From: Charina bottae
Taxonomy: Eukaryota > Chordata > Lepidosauria > Squamata > Charinaidae
Length of the DNA: 64,000 nt
Direction: 5' to 3'
Assembly (NCBI GenBank): GCA_023362775.1
Contig: JALMGJ010000002.1
Coordinates: 62,697,914-62,761,913, forward strand
Part shown: piece by piece, positions 12,609 to 23,160 of the stretch
How positions within the stretch are numbered: position 1 is the first letter of the stretch
Layout: the number at the start of each line of letters is the position of its first letter
Notes under the pieces: generated by a model
Databases searched by the model: none
Told to the model about the DNA's origin: nothing
The model's input: only the letters and a program-made list of their open reading frames with translations
Made by a program: the position numbers and the translations under genes

Positions 12609-12940
12609 AGGCATGGTGGCTCAGCGGGTAAGACGCCAGGCTTGTCGATCGGAAGATCGCAAGTTCGGAGGTTCGAATCCCTAGCCCTGCGTGCGGAGTG
12701 AGCTCCCGCACTAGCTCCATCTCTTGCCAACCTAGCAATTCGAAAGCATGCAAATGCAAGTAGATGAATAGGTACCACTTCGGTGGGTAGGTAACAGCGT
12801 TCCATGCGCGTCATGCGGCCACATGACCGTGGAAGCATCTTCGGACAACGCTGGCTCTTTGGCTAACAAACGGAGATGAGCACCGGCCCCTAGAGTTGGA
12901 CACAACTGCACAAATGTGCAGGGGGAACCTTTACCTTTTT
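12609..12940 (+). mobile_element. Sauria-type tRNA-derived SINE
   Basis: A tRNA-like head has an A box (tggctcagcggg) and a B box (ggttcgaatcc at about 12670). The Sauria body follows (gagtgagctcccgcac, aattcgaaagcatgcaaatg, ggtaccacttcggtggg). The BovB-type tail is gagttggacacaactgcaca, then aacctttacctttt. The copy is nearly full length. Sauria SINEs are thought to be mobilised by BovB, which is also present here. No clear target duplication was seen. Confidence 0.9.
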
Positions 12941-12944
12941 AAAG

Positions 12945-13640
12945 CTTATTAGCAAGTAAGAAGGCATTACCAAATATGTATGTATCAGACTACAATACAA
13001 AGTTTTAAAATGCAATCCAGTGTTTTTGACTGTAACCATGTTGTGAAAGCAAACCATTCTTTCTGGGGGACCTTGGTTTCAAAACCTGAATATAATTTTC
13101 TTCCTCAAGTGTGGCCCCTGTGCATAATGAAAAGAGTGTTGTGTGAATATGTGTCAGGCTCTTTTGTAGCTGCTGGAACCCAAAGTGATTTTTCCCCCAA
13201 ATGCAATTTCACAGAGTTCTCTTTAGCAAGATTTATTGACATGAAAAGGGTACAAAAATTTCAGCAAGAAAGCTATGTTGAAATTAGAATGAAAATGCCA
13301 TGTACATTAGGGCAGAAAATTCCAGATTCTCCTTCTCACAGTCTTCCAGTGTACCAGCAAGGAAGTGGATCTTTTCACTGATAACAGGAAATTTTGCAGC
13401 TGCCTGTTTACAGAACAGTCTCGTGAATTTTTAAAAGTCTGGGAACCATACAATAAGTATATGCATGAGAGTGTGCAGTGGTCATGATAGTTGTAACTCC
13501 TTGCCAACCTATCTCTAGCTATCTCTACTGATGCATAACCATGGAGGGAAAACTACTGTCATGCTCTATGTCCGTCCTAATATCCACCAGAAAATGACTT
13601 TCTCAGAAATTGTAGGTATAGCTCATGGATGAATTTTGTC
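12945..13640. other. Intron segment without recognised features
   Basis: A 133-codon open stretch at 12980-13381 has no domain or similarity I can recognise. It is treated as chance. Confidence 0.4.
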
Positions 13641-13645
13641 ACAAG

Positions 13646-13730
13646 TATTTTATTTATTTTTATTTATCAAATTTTTATCACTGCCCATCTCCCCCTCAGG
13701 GAGGGACCCTGGGTAGTATACATATTTTTG
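13646..13730 (-). mobile_element. L2/CR1 3' tail fragment
   Basis: ATTTT units are followed by atcactgcccatctccccctcagggagggaccctgggta, the minus-strand L2-type 3' terminus. Only about 60 nt of element are present, a very short truncated insertion. Confidence 0.75.
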
Positions 13731-14100
13731 CTCCAGGTTTGGACGAATTAAACTGATTTCTGCCATAAGTCATCAGACATTATTGGCAAAACATAGAATA
13801 TGGGCCCTGTAGGGACCAATAAAAGGTTCTTCTCCATTATTACTAAACAGATAGGTTATATTACAAAATAATAAATCAGTATGCACATATCAGGATATTC
13901 TAAGATGGGAAGTGACCAGTAAATGTTAAAAAAAACTATATAGGGAACAAAGTGACTTTCTATATGCATAAATGTAAAGTTTAACCATATAAAGCCAAAG
14001 CATACCTTAAACAGGTGATAAAAGGATATATTGTGCTATATAAGTACTATGATCATCCTGATGCTGGTATCTGCTCTGGTTGGACAGATACAACAGTCAT

Positions 14101-14745
14101 TTATTTATTTATTTATTCATTCATTCATTCATTCATTCATTCATTCATTCATTCAATTTATTCCCCGTCCATCTCCCATACAAGGGACTCTGGGCGGGTT
14201 ACAACAATTAAAATATAAAAGCTATTTGTTGTTTATTCGTTCAGTCGTTTCCGACTCTTCGTGACTTCATGGAACAGTGCACGCCAGAGCTTTCTGTCGG
14301 CCGTCACCATCCCCAGCTCCCCAATGGTTGAGTCCGTCACCTCCAGAATACCATCCATCCATCTTGCCCTTGGTCGGCCCCTCTTCCTTTTGCCTTCCAC
14401 TTTTCCTAGCATCAGCTTCTTCTCCAGGGTATCCTGTCTTCTCATTATGTGGCCAAAGTACTTCAGTTTTGCCTTTAATATCATTCCCTCAAGTGAGCAG
14501 TCTGGCTTTATTTCCTGGAGTATGGACTGGTTTGATCTTCTTGCAGTCCAAGGCACTCTCAGAATTTTCCTCCAACACACTATCTAAAAACACAACCAAT
14601 ATAAAATAAATAAAATCCAAGATGGATTGGGAACCGTAGAATGGTGCTACGGGGCCAGCCAACCCCAGGAGGCACTACCGCCTCCGTCGTCCCAGGCCAG
14701 GCGGCAGAGCCAGGTGTTAAGGCCCTTCCGAAAGGCCAGGAGTTG
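14101..14745 (-). mobile_element. L2/CR1-type LINE 3' end, split by BovB
   Basis: (ATTT)n(ATTC)n at about 14101-14155 leads into the minus-strand terminus ccgtccatctcccatacaag. The L2 3'UTR breaks at 14225 and resumes after 14580 (aaaacacaaccaatataaaa). It continues into the coding end around 14640-14745 (ccaggcggcagagccaggtg). The interruption is a BovB fragment. Confidence 0.85.
14226..14580 (-). mobile_element. BovB (RTE) LINE 3' fragment, nested in L2
   Basis: The minus strand encodes the end of the BovB RT protein: ILRVPWTARRSNQSILQEI, KYFGHIMRRQDTLEKKL, then KRKRGRPRARWMDGILEV and EVTKSRKRLNE. The plus-strand left end is ttgttgtttattcgttcag, the BovB 3' terminus. The right (5') truncation is in CCAACAC. 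A possible 4-nt ctat repeat flanks it. It is younger than the L2 copy it interrupts. Confidence 0.92.
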
Positions 14746-14879
14746 CTGAATGACTTCTCTTTACCTGTTGATCTTGCCTACTCATTGGGCATGGAATCAT
14801 TATTCCATAACACCACATTGCTGGCCATATGATCTTGGTGCATCATGCATGGATACATAAAAAAGAAGTTTAAATTATA

Positions 14880-15820
14880 GCAAGCAAAATGAAAATAGGT
14901 ATACAGACATGACCTCCTCCTCCTCCATATAAGTATAAAGCATGAAGAGCAATGTTGTTTCCTCTTTACTGTGAAGGGAAACTAGTTGTAGTCTCTGGGA
15001 CCCTGTTGACCAACCAAGATAAAGCATTGGTGGTTAGATGAAAGTTTTGACTTACATGATTGTGAGTCAGTAACCACAGTATATGATTCTGAGTTAGTAA
15101 CCACAATGGAACATTTTATAGGGGAAACAAATTATCAAACCAGCTCTAGACTTTATCAGTCTGTGGAACTTTCTGTGATTCTTCCGGTTAGTGTTTTCAC
15201 GGTAACTACCATGTCTGTGGCAATTAAGCTGAAGAAGGAAGAAGGATGTTTCAGGCATTTTTGTTGACATGAGAACAGAAGCAGTTCTCAGAAGACAATT
15301 TGAAGCATAGGCCACAGGAGTGTAAATTTCATTTTGAATGTAACACAGCTTAACAGAGAAGAAGAGGTATCTCACATAAAAATTCTTGAGGTATTTGGTC
15401 ATTGTGAATTTTGATATAAACTGACTGGACTTTCACTTTCTGGACTAATGTGTGAATTGCAATTTAATTACCAATCTGCTTTTGCATTAACTCTTAATTT
15501 TGTTAGCGTACTTGGCTCAAAAGAACTCTAACAAACTAATATTTTTCTAGCATAAAATATTGTACAAGATTCTATTAAAGTGGATTTTTGAACCACTTGT
15601 GGAAAGGAACCAGAATCAATTTATGATATAAAGTTCCTCAAAGCAACACTTATTTTATCCTAAGCCAAATTTTCATGATGATGATGAAGATGGTGGTGAT
15701 TATGGTGGTTTGCATTTACAAAAGGGTGTACATTATTTGACTATGAGCAAAAGAGAAATCAAAGATTGAATGCTTTGACCAAAAAGGGTATTGTGTTCCC
15801 ATATAGCCTCTTTATTCTAA
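14880..15820. other. Intron segment without recognised features
   Basis: No repeat recognised apart from short simple tracts. Confidence 0.4.
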
Positions 15821-15825
15821 AAAGA

Positions 15826-15880
15826 TAGATGATAGATGATAGATGATAGATGATAGATGATAGATGATAGATGATAGATA

Positions 15881-15930
<50 letters not shown>
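15826..15930 (+). repeat. (GATAGAT)n heptamer array joined to (GA)n
   Basis: About eight 7-bp gatagat units run from about 15826 to 15883 and pass into about 24 GA dinucleotides to about 15930. Heptamer microsatellites are less common than tetramers. The unit is GATA plus GAT. Confidence 0.93.
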
Positions 15931-15933
<3 letters not shown>

Positions 15934-15959
15934 TGTGTCTGTGTGTGTTTTAAATAAAA

Positions 15960-16185
15960 ATAAATAAATAAAAGATCAAGCAACCAAATGCCTCAAGTTA
16001 TTTAGGACTTCAGTACCAATCAGCCCAGCTATTATGTGCTGCTTATCTGCAAGTGGTTCTAGGAGACCTGGATAATGCCAAATTGCCTACCCTGGTCCTA
16101 GAAGAATAGGATTTTTTTTACTAAAAAAAAACAACAACCAACCCTTTGTGCCAGCCAATACATGTAAATTAATAAGAATTTCAAG
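15960..16185. other. Intron segment without recognised features
   Basis: Nothing recognised. Confidence 0.4.
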
Positions 16186-16496
16186 AGGAATTAGATGATT
16201 TCCAAATCTGATTTTCAGACTCTTGGGATACATGAATACTTGTTGATCGAGTCAACAAGCGATATTGCTTTTGATTTTACTGCTGCTGTGTATAGCAAAT
16301 GGAAAAGCAACACAATGTTTGAGACACATTCCAGGGGACAGTTTTCTATTATGGTAATCATACAAGTCATGCTGTGAAGGCTGAATGGAAAAGCCAGTGG
16401 GAAAAGGTGGACTCTGACCCAGACACTCTGTCTAAAGTGGCTTATTTTGATGAGGACTCAGTCGCTACCATAGAGCCGGAACAACATTCAGATTAA
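16186..16496 (+). pseudogene. Possible degraded coding remnant, unidentified
   Basis: From 16323 to the TAA at 16494-16496 a frame encodes 57 residues with protein-like composition. These include FYYGNHTSHAVKAEWKSQWE and the acidic end KVDSDPDTLSKVAYFDED followed by SVATIEPEQHSD. Just upstream, 16195-16350 is open in another frame (FQTLGIHEYLLIESTSDIAF) and the two would join by a frameshift near 16340. I do not recognise the protein. It could be a frameshifted processed pseudogene or exon remnant, or chance. No splice sites are obvious. Confidence 0.35.
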
Positions 16497-16499
16497 AAT

Positions 16500-17275
16500 C
16501 AAGAAGAAAACTTTAACTGAATTTTACACTAGATGCTGATAAAGAGTGCCCTCGTGAGCCTTCTTCCTGTGATGATGAGGGGATTTAGCTTAGTAGGAAT
16601 AACACTACCTTTCCTTTAAACACTACCTTTCTGTTTATCTAAGCAAAAGTTTGTTTAAGTATTATAACGATCTCTGAGTAGGTGCTCTCCAACCAGAAAT
16701 TGCATGTCCAGACATACATTGCCAAGAAAGGACTTCCTTTCAATATAACTTCACATTTAATTCCCTTAATATGTTTTGATTCTCCCCATAATCTCCAGAA
16801 TCCTCATAGCCATTTTCAATTAGTTTTATAATACATCTCCATTTTTCTTCTTTTGCCTGATGGATCTAATGTCAGCAATGTTGCTTCCATTCTGATACTC
16901 TTACCCTACCTTTATGGATAAGATGAGCCTTATTTTGCTGCTGCAGTTTTTATTTAGGCAATTAACTTAATGGATGTTGCACTTAAACAAAGAAACATAA
17001 ACAAGCAGGTGGTGCCTCACTTCAAAATGAATTGGACCACTTCATTCCATCTTCCTTACATTAGATAAGTTCTCTTCGGATAGTCTACCCATGAGATCAG
17101 TCAAATTGTGAGTAGAGAAGGGGCTGTATTTAATAACGTCATTCTTTCGTATCATGGTATTGACACCTCTACATGTATTTGTGCACAGAGCCCATGCAGT
17201 GATATCCCTGCATGGTTAGGAATCATGATAATGTGAAAAACTTACAGATTAGGTTCCTGAAAGTTAGTCTTGAAT
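16500..17275. other. Intron segment without recognised features
   Basis: No element was recognised. Confidence 0.4.
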
Positions 17276-17286
17276 ATTTTCACTCT

Positions 17287-18113
17287 TTTTGTTGTTTATT
17301 CGTTCAGTCGCTTCCGACTCTTCGTGACTTCATGGACCAGCCCACGCCAGAGCTTCCTGTCGGCCGTCACCATCCCCAGTTCCCCCATGGTCGAGTCCGT
17401 CACCTCCAGAATATCGTCCATCCATCTTGCCCTTGGTCGGCCCCTCTTCCTTTTGCCTTCCACTTTCCCCAGCATCAGCATCTTCTCCAGGGTATCCTGT
17501 CTTCTCATTATGTGGCCAAAGTACTTCAGTTTTGCCTTTAATATCATTCCCTCAAGTGAGCAGTCTGGCTTGATTTCCTGGAGTATGGACTGGTTTGATC
17601 TTCTTGCAGTCCAAGGCACTCTCAGAATTTTCCTCCAACACCACAGTCCAAAAGCATCTATCTTCCTTCGCTCAGCCTTCCTTATGGTCCAGCTCTCGCA
17701 GCCATAGGTTACTACAGGGAATACCATTGCTTTAACTATGTGGACCTTTGTTGTCAGTGTGATGTCTCTGCTCTTAACTATTTTATCAAGATTTGCCATT
17801 GCTCTCCTCCCAAGAAGTAGACGTCTTCTGATTTCCTGGCTGCAGTCAGCATCTGCAGTAATCTTTGCGCCTAGAAATACAAAGTCTGTCACTGCCTCCA
17901 CTTTTTCTCCCTCTATTTGCCAGTTATCAATCAAGCTGGTTGCCATAATCTTGGTTTTTTTGAGGTTTAACTGCAACCCAGCTTTTGCACTTTCTTCTTT
18001 CACCTTCGTCATAAGGCTCCTCAACTCCTCCTCACTTTCAGCCATCAAAGTGGTATCATCTGCATATCTGAGATTGTTAATGTTTCTTCCAGCGATTTTA
18101 ACTCCAGCCTTGG
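17287..18113 (-). mobile_element. BovB (RTE) LINE, 827-bp 5'-truncated copy with TSD
   Basis: This is the longest BovB in the window. The 3' end (plus-strand left) is ttgttgtttattcgttcag; the 5' truncation lies just upstream of the RT YADD box. The 11-nt direct repeat attttcactct at 17276-17286 and 18114-18124 flanks it exactly, the expected mark of target-primed reverse transcription. Confidence 0.95.
17296..18113 (-). pseudogene. BovB reverse transcriptase C-terminal half
   Basis: The frame is open across the whole insertion and reads from KAGVKIAGRNINNLRYADDT. YADD, the RT catalytic box, lies at 18055-18066. It continues through LMAESEEELRSLM, LNLKKTKIMAT, FVFLGAKITADADCS, VVTYGCESWTIRKAERRKID and WCWRKILRVPWTARRSNQ to EVTKSRKRLNE. 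This order is the RTE/BovB RT fingers-palm end plus C-terminal region. The N-terminal APE endonuclease and the first RT motifs are missing, so it is a dead fragment. The absence of stops suggests recent insertion. Confidence 0.93.
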
Positions 18114-18129
18114 ATTTTCACTCTAAATG

Positions 18130-18680
18130 TGCACATATCAGGGGAAAAGGCTAGCAAATGTAACCCCTCTTTCCATTATTTCAAAGAATCCTATAGAGGT
18201 AGACTTATTTGTTCCATGTATTTTTATACTGGCCAGCTCAGAATGACTCCTGACAATTTATAAAACTTTCCTTTGTTGGCATTCACTCTGACATTTCTCT
18301 GTTGAGGAAAATCATTGTATCAAACAAACAATATCTGATTTTCAGCAAGAATTCAGTCTGAGGCATGGAAATAATTTGGTACACACTTTTCTAATACAAC
18401 AACAGATAAGAGAAAAATATTTTGGAGTTACTGTGGGAAATCCATAGTCTGTACTGGTATAAAACTGAATTATTTTCTACTGCACATTTTATAAAATGAT
18501 CCATTATGTTCTTATGTCCAAGGAAAATCTGTTAAGGCTGTGCATGGTTGTCATTGTTACTCCTGTACAAAATCAAATTTATGCAGGTGTCACATGAGGA
18601 CTTGTTCATTAGTCTGAAAGCTGCATCACTGAAACTTTTTTGTACATTGATACAAAATTCTCTATTGGATCAAAAATGAA
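18130..18680. other. Intron segment without recognised features
   Basis: Nothing recognised. Confidence 0.4.
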
Positions 18681-18691
18681 GGGCATCATTG

Positions 18692-18859
18692 AGGAGAAGG
18701 GGACGGCAGAGGATGAGATGGTTAGATAGCATCACCGATGTAATGAACATGAATTTGAGTAAACTCCGAGAGACAGTGGAGGACAGGAAGGCCTGGCGTG
18801 CTATGGTCCATGAGGTCACGAAGAGTCGGACACGACTGAACGACTGAACAACAACAAAA
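18692..18859 (+). mobile_element. BovB 3' end, second subtype
   Basis: The plus strand reads ggggacggcagaggatgaga, gagtaaactccgagagacag, ggaaggcctggcgtgctatg and gagtcggacacgactgaacg, then an acaacaacaaaaa tail. This is the BovB 3' terminus. It differs clearly from the other four copies in the window, which end gtcggaagcgactgaacgaa, and resembles the ruminant form more. A 7-nt atcattg flanks it (18685-18691 and 18860-18866), weak as a target duplication. Confidence 0.85.
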
Positions 18860-19137
18860 ATCATTGTATATCATTAAATATAGTTACTGTGAAAGAAAGC
18901 TATTTTTCCCTGCTTCACTTTGGCCACATCTGGCAGTGTTCCTCATTAACAGCAGTATTTGGTTTAGTCCTCTGCATTGAAGTGCTGCTGCCCTTGGTTC
19001 TGGTCCTGACTGCAGCAGCACCCTGAAGTAGGGATGGGAGTTGTAAACAAAATGTGGAGATAGCCTTGATGAAGGAATGGATGAACCGTTAAGGAAGGAA
19101 AAATCACAATTCAATCCTGGGAAAGTTGAAATTGTGA

Positions 19138-19310
19138 GAAAGAAACTCAAAACAACCCTGCTTTGATTCTGTTTGGTGTAAGATGGGATAGAGAGAAACT
19201 CTGGCATGTTTTCAAGATTCTGTTGCTATATCCTACAACAGTAAAGTGCTATTCCTGAAATCCTTGTGTGTCTGTTCCTGACCTGGCCTATCTCAAAGGA
19301 CTGACACGAG
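19138..19310 (+). repeat. Unclassified dispersed repeat, copy A
   Basis: It shares ordered blocks with 23686-23852: gaaagaaactcaa, a ccctg.tttgattc stretch, tttggt.taaga, gattctgtt, and tcctgacctgg.ctac/ctctaa-type text. Identity is partial with small indels, so the two are diverged copies of one repeat family I cannot name. Confidence 0.55.
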
Positions 19311-19329
19311 TGCAGCTATCCTTTGGTAC

Positions 19330-20890
19330 ATTTCTTTTCAGCCTAGGATCTGTAGTTCCTGGCAAGATCAGCAAGCTACTTCCCTAATTCCACCAAGCAT
19401 TCTCCTGCTGTGTGTGTAATGAGTGAAGTATTTTCTATTGCTACGGGATGCCAGAAACTGGCACACTCCTTTTTCCTTCCTCCTGGTCTCTATCAGTCTG
19501 TCAGTCTAGTTTGCTCTCACCTTACCTGTTATATCCACTGACATGAGCATCGAGCAATGTTGCTTTCTTTTGAGGTAGTCCTTGCTAGCTGAGAGATGTA
19601 TGCAATATCACTGTAGGCCACAGAATGCCCGCAGACTACAAGTTTGGGAAGTGAACTATCTTGTAGATAGACAAACTGAGGAAACTTTATTTATTTATTT
19701 ACTTTTGGAGTTAGTTTTCTGTCAAAGAAACAATTCATAGAGTTTTTAGGTACATTTCTTAGCTAAATTGACATTGGTGGCATTTTTTCAGCTCTTTGGA
19801 TAGTTGCCAAGCAATTGCCTTTTCTTTGTTTTCATAATTTTGTTATAAATAACTGATTTGATTGTTATTTAAGGGTTTTTTAAATCTGATGTAGCTATTC
19901 CCCATTTTTAGATGGAAGTAGGAAAGAACCTAAAAAGTTCAACAACTGGAAATCTATAGTAGATATTCAAAGTAAAGATATCAGTGCACTGGAATAAATG
20001 TAGGGTAATAAGTTACTTATTGTTTAGCAGTTAGAACAAGTTGTGACAAACTGGGTAGGACTATGTATAGAAAAAACCTGCTTCATTATGAGTATTGGGA
20101 TGACACCTAATACAGTTTCATAGAATCAGCCTAATATAACTCTAACAATAGGTTTGTGCAGTGATTTGGAATCAGTTCCAAAAAGGTGTGATCCCAGCTG
20201 CTTTAAAGAGTTGCAAGCAGGTGCTATGGACATGCCCTCAGATGCTCTGAAGCACCATTTTGGAATAAAATCCAAAGTGCTGTACAACCCAGAAGCAGAA
20301 AACTGATTAGATGTTGCCTAGCAGCGTCTCATTAGTTTAATGGCAGCTCTGCTGAAGTAGAGAATGTCTAGATTTGATATCACAATAGGAGGAAGTCCGC
20401 TAATTAACAGGGTGGGGGAGTTGTAGCTGTCCAGATGCTGCTGATCAACAAATCCTAGAGGTTCTGGCCTCTGTGGAGGATTTGACTGGGAACCGTGGTT
20501 CACCATGGAAGGTCACAGGCTTCTTGCCATTGTTTTATTTTGTTGATTCAGTTTGAATAAATTATTGTAGTAGTGATTTGTTCGAACATTATTTTTACTA
20601 ATGTCATCATCATCATTGTCAGTCCTGCAAGGCAGACCATTTCAAGAAACAGATTCTGAGTAGACTTAAAACTACACTAACAGAATCTTGTAAGTCTGAA
20701 TGTGCTTCCCCTCCTCCCTTTTTTGTCTTCATGTGAATTAGGGAGGTGCCTGCCTTATGTGTTTTTGTAAAATCTCTATCTCCATATGGGCTTAAGCCAT
20801 GTTTATCTTTTTGTGGCCTTGGTAACAAATCTTCCCTCTCTATGTCAAGGCCATCCTCTCTACTCTCTACAGCTATCCCCTCACAAGCTG
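19330..20890. other. Intron segment without recognised features
   Basis: No element was recognised apart from scattered simple tracts. Confidence 0.4.
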
Positions 20891-20894
20891 GTGT

Positions 20895-20983
20895 ATGTAC
20901 AAGTTCTGTACAAGTTCTGTAAGATCCTTGTGAGGGAGATGGGCAGGATATAAATATGATAGATAGATAAATAGATAGATAGA

Positions 20984-21014
<31 letters not shown>

Positions 21015-21015
21015 A
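20895..21015 (+). mobile_element. CR1/L2-type 3' tail with GATA/AAAT microsatellite
   Basis: The plus strand reads ctgtaagatccttgtgaggg, then agatgggcaggatataaata. It is followed by (GATA)n and (TAAA)n to 21015. This is a LINE 3' end directly attached to a microsatellite. Confidence 0.65.
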
Positions 21016-21019
21016 ATGT

Positions 21020-22625
21020 AAAATCATAATATTGAAATCCAATTACTCCCCTTTAACATGAGCAGTAGCATATTACAAGATAGCACAGCAACATTAGTCA
21101 AAGGCTGATTTAAACAAAAACATCTGAAATGTTCTGTTAGAAACAAAACATAAAATGAGGCCCTACATGCTTTTTTGTGGCTTCCAAAAGGCTGAAGAAT
21201 TATTTCCCTTCCCAAACTAATCTGAAAACTCAAAATTAAGTAAATGTGCGTTAAAATACAAATTGAACAAGTGTTTCCCCTGTCCCTATGTATAATCATA
21301 TGTGAATCATGAAGCTTTAGAACTACAAAACTCATAGTTAAATACAATTCTAAACAATACAAATATGTAACACTTGGTACCTTTAGTTAACGTAAAGAAT
21401 GTTTTATATTTGGTGAATGGATATGTAGTTGAATCCAAGTGGGTTCTAATTAAGTGCTTGAATTTCTGTGTTGATATTATTCAGCAGAACAGTGAAGAAT
21501 AACTTTAGAATTTGCACTTGCCTAGTTAGGCTTCAATCAGTGAGTTTTGTCAAAAATCTGAATGGTTGGTAACCTCTCTCATATTTGTTTATAGACCTGG
21601 CAGTGGTAGAGATTATGTTCATCAATCCTCTTTACTTGTAATCAGATAGCTTATTGCTTTTTAAACCTTCACACCAGAATTCATAAGAAGTAAGTCCCAC
21701 TGATTTAAGTGATGCTTTCTCCCAGGTTAAGTGTGTATAAGACTGCAAACCTGCAGAGGTTGAGCCTTTATGTTGAAATGATTTCAGGGAAGGTAATACA
21801 TAAATGGTAATCATAGAAGCATTTTAAATACAAATTTTGGGGAGCTGGCAAGATCTCTGCAATAACCCTTTACAAGAGACTAATTATTGTTCCTTACAAT
21901 TGGATAGTCTATTGTACCAGTGTTCTGTAAGATGTACTAAAAAGCAATTAACACTTCTGAGTACATTGCAAATTTTTATTAGTTCTGAAGCTCTTGAGGA
22001 TGGTTCTTTCATATAATGCAGTTGCACTGAGAATCTCTTTGATGTGGTATTCTTTTCCTTTGCTTGTTCCAATATAATAAGTTAATATCGTTAACAGTGC
22101 ATTAAATCCAACATTTTCAGTTATGAATAATATATCACAATCCATTAATTGTAGTAACTTTTCATTGTAAGAATATTATCTGTTAGAACCATGCTGCTTT
22201 GAATATAACAGATAATATATGTCCCCAAGAAGTATTGTTGATAAGAAAACTTTAATCCTGGCCCTCTCTGTGCTATACTAGTCTTTGGGATGTAGAAATT
22301 CATATATGAGAACATTAAAAAGATGGTCACCATCTGCAGTCCTTAGGAGATATTTCTGTTCTACCACTAAAGGATTGGCCTTCCATATCAGGGTTCTGCA
22401 TCTATGCCATCTAGCTTTTGAAAATGACTATCTTTTGTGGCATAAACGTTATTTTTTACATGTTGCCCATTAACTTGAATGACTAATTCATCCTAAAAAA
22501 GTTTAAACTGAATTTCTGCCAGTAGGGTTTTGAATTGTATGGTGGGCAAAGCAGTATCAATCTGTAATTTAAGAATTCTGTGGAATCCCCTTGAAAAGTA
22601 CCAACTCTCTGAGCTTCTACCTCAA
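21020..22625. other. Intron segment without recognised features
   Basis: AT-rich. No repeat was recognised. Several short open stretches on both strands show no similarity. Confidence 0.4.
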
Positions 22626-22669
22626 GAATTAGTATAGAGGAGGTTTATTTTGAAGTGGGATATGGCTTG

Positions 22670-23160
22670 AAGAATGTTCATCTGGTTTGCTTTAAGGATT
22701 TGATTGATGCTATTTGCCTTTAAAGATTTGAACTTACTGTTTTGAATTGGCTTTGTTTTTTGGGGTTTATTAAGATTAAAATTATTAAAACTAGTGGTTA
22801 AGGCAATGGGCTAGAAACCAGGAGACTGTGAGTTCTAGTCCTGCCTTAGGCATGAAAGCTGGCTGGGTGACCTTGGGCCAGTCACTCTCTCTCATCCCAA
22901 CTCACCTCACAGGGTTGTTGTTGTGGGGAAAATAGGAGGAGGAAGGAGTATTAGGTATGTTCCCCGCCTTGAGTTATTTATAAAAATAATAAAGATGGTA
23001 TAAAATTAAATAAATAAATAAATAAAATAAATAATAAAGAATGTTTATTTGGTTTGATTTAAGGATTTGATTGATGTTATTCCCTTTTAAAGGCATGGAA
23101 TTACTGTTTTGAATTGTCTTTGTTTTTTGGGTTTATTAAGATTGGGATTATTAAAATTGT
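22670..23160 (+). repeat. Direct repeat of about 120 bp around a SINE
   Basis: 22670-22789 and 23037-23160 are diverged copies of one unit: aagaatgttYatYtggtttg, then aaggatttgattgatg, ttactgttttgaattg and ctttgttttttgg with gtttattaagatt. They differ by scattered substitutions and small indels. Such tandem units are compatible with a variable-length L1 3'UTR. Confidence 0.8.
22792..23036 (+). mobile_element. CORE/MIR-like SINE with LINE-type tail
   Basis: The tRNA-like head and core read tagtggttaaggcaatgggc, gagttctagtcctgcctta and gggtgaccttgggccagtca. The 3' end is ccccgccttgagttatttat, then (AAAT)n, so the tail is of L2/CR1 type. The same head and core occur at 46.2 kb with a different tail. 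The head is truncated by about 15 nt. Confidence 0.75.

Noticed and set aside
12609..12690. tRNA gene
   Set aside because: A and B boxes are present, but they are the head of a Sauria SINE with the full body and tail. The same holds at 47.8 and 63.0 kb.
12563..12838. 91-codon minus-strand open frame
   Set aside because: It lies antisense within the Sauria SINE at 12.6 kb; similar frames occur antisense to the 63-kb copy. An artefact of the SINE sequence.
17270..17707. Plus-strand open frame of 145 codons
   Set aside because: Antisense of the BovB RT fragment. The same text recurs at 14.3, 26.0 and 38.2 kb for the same reason.
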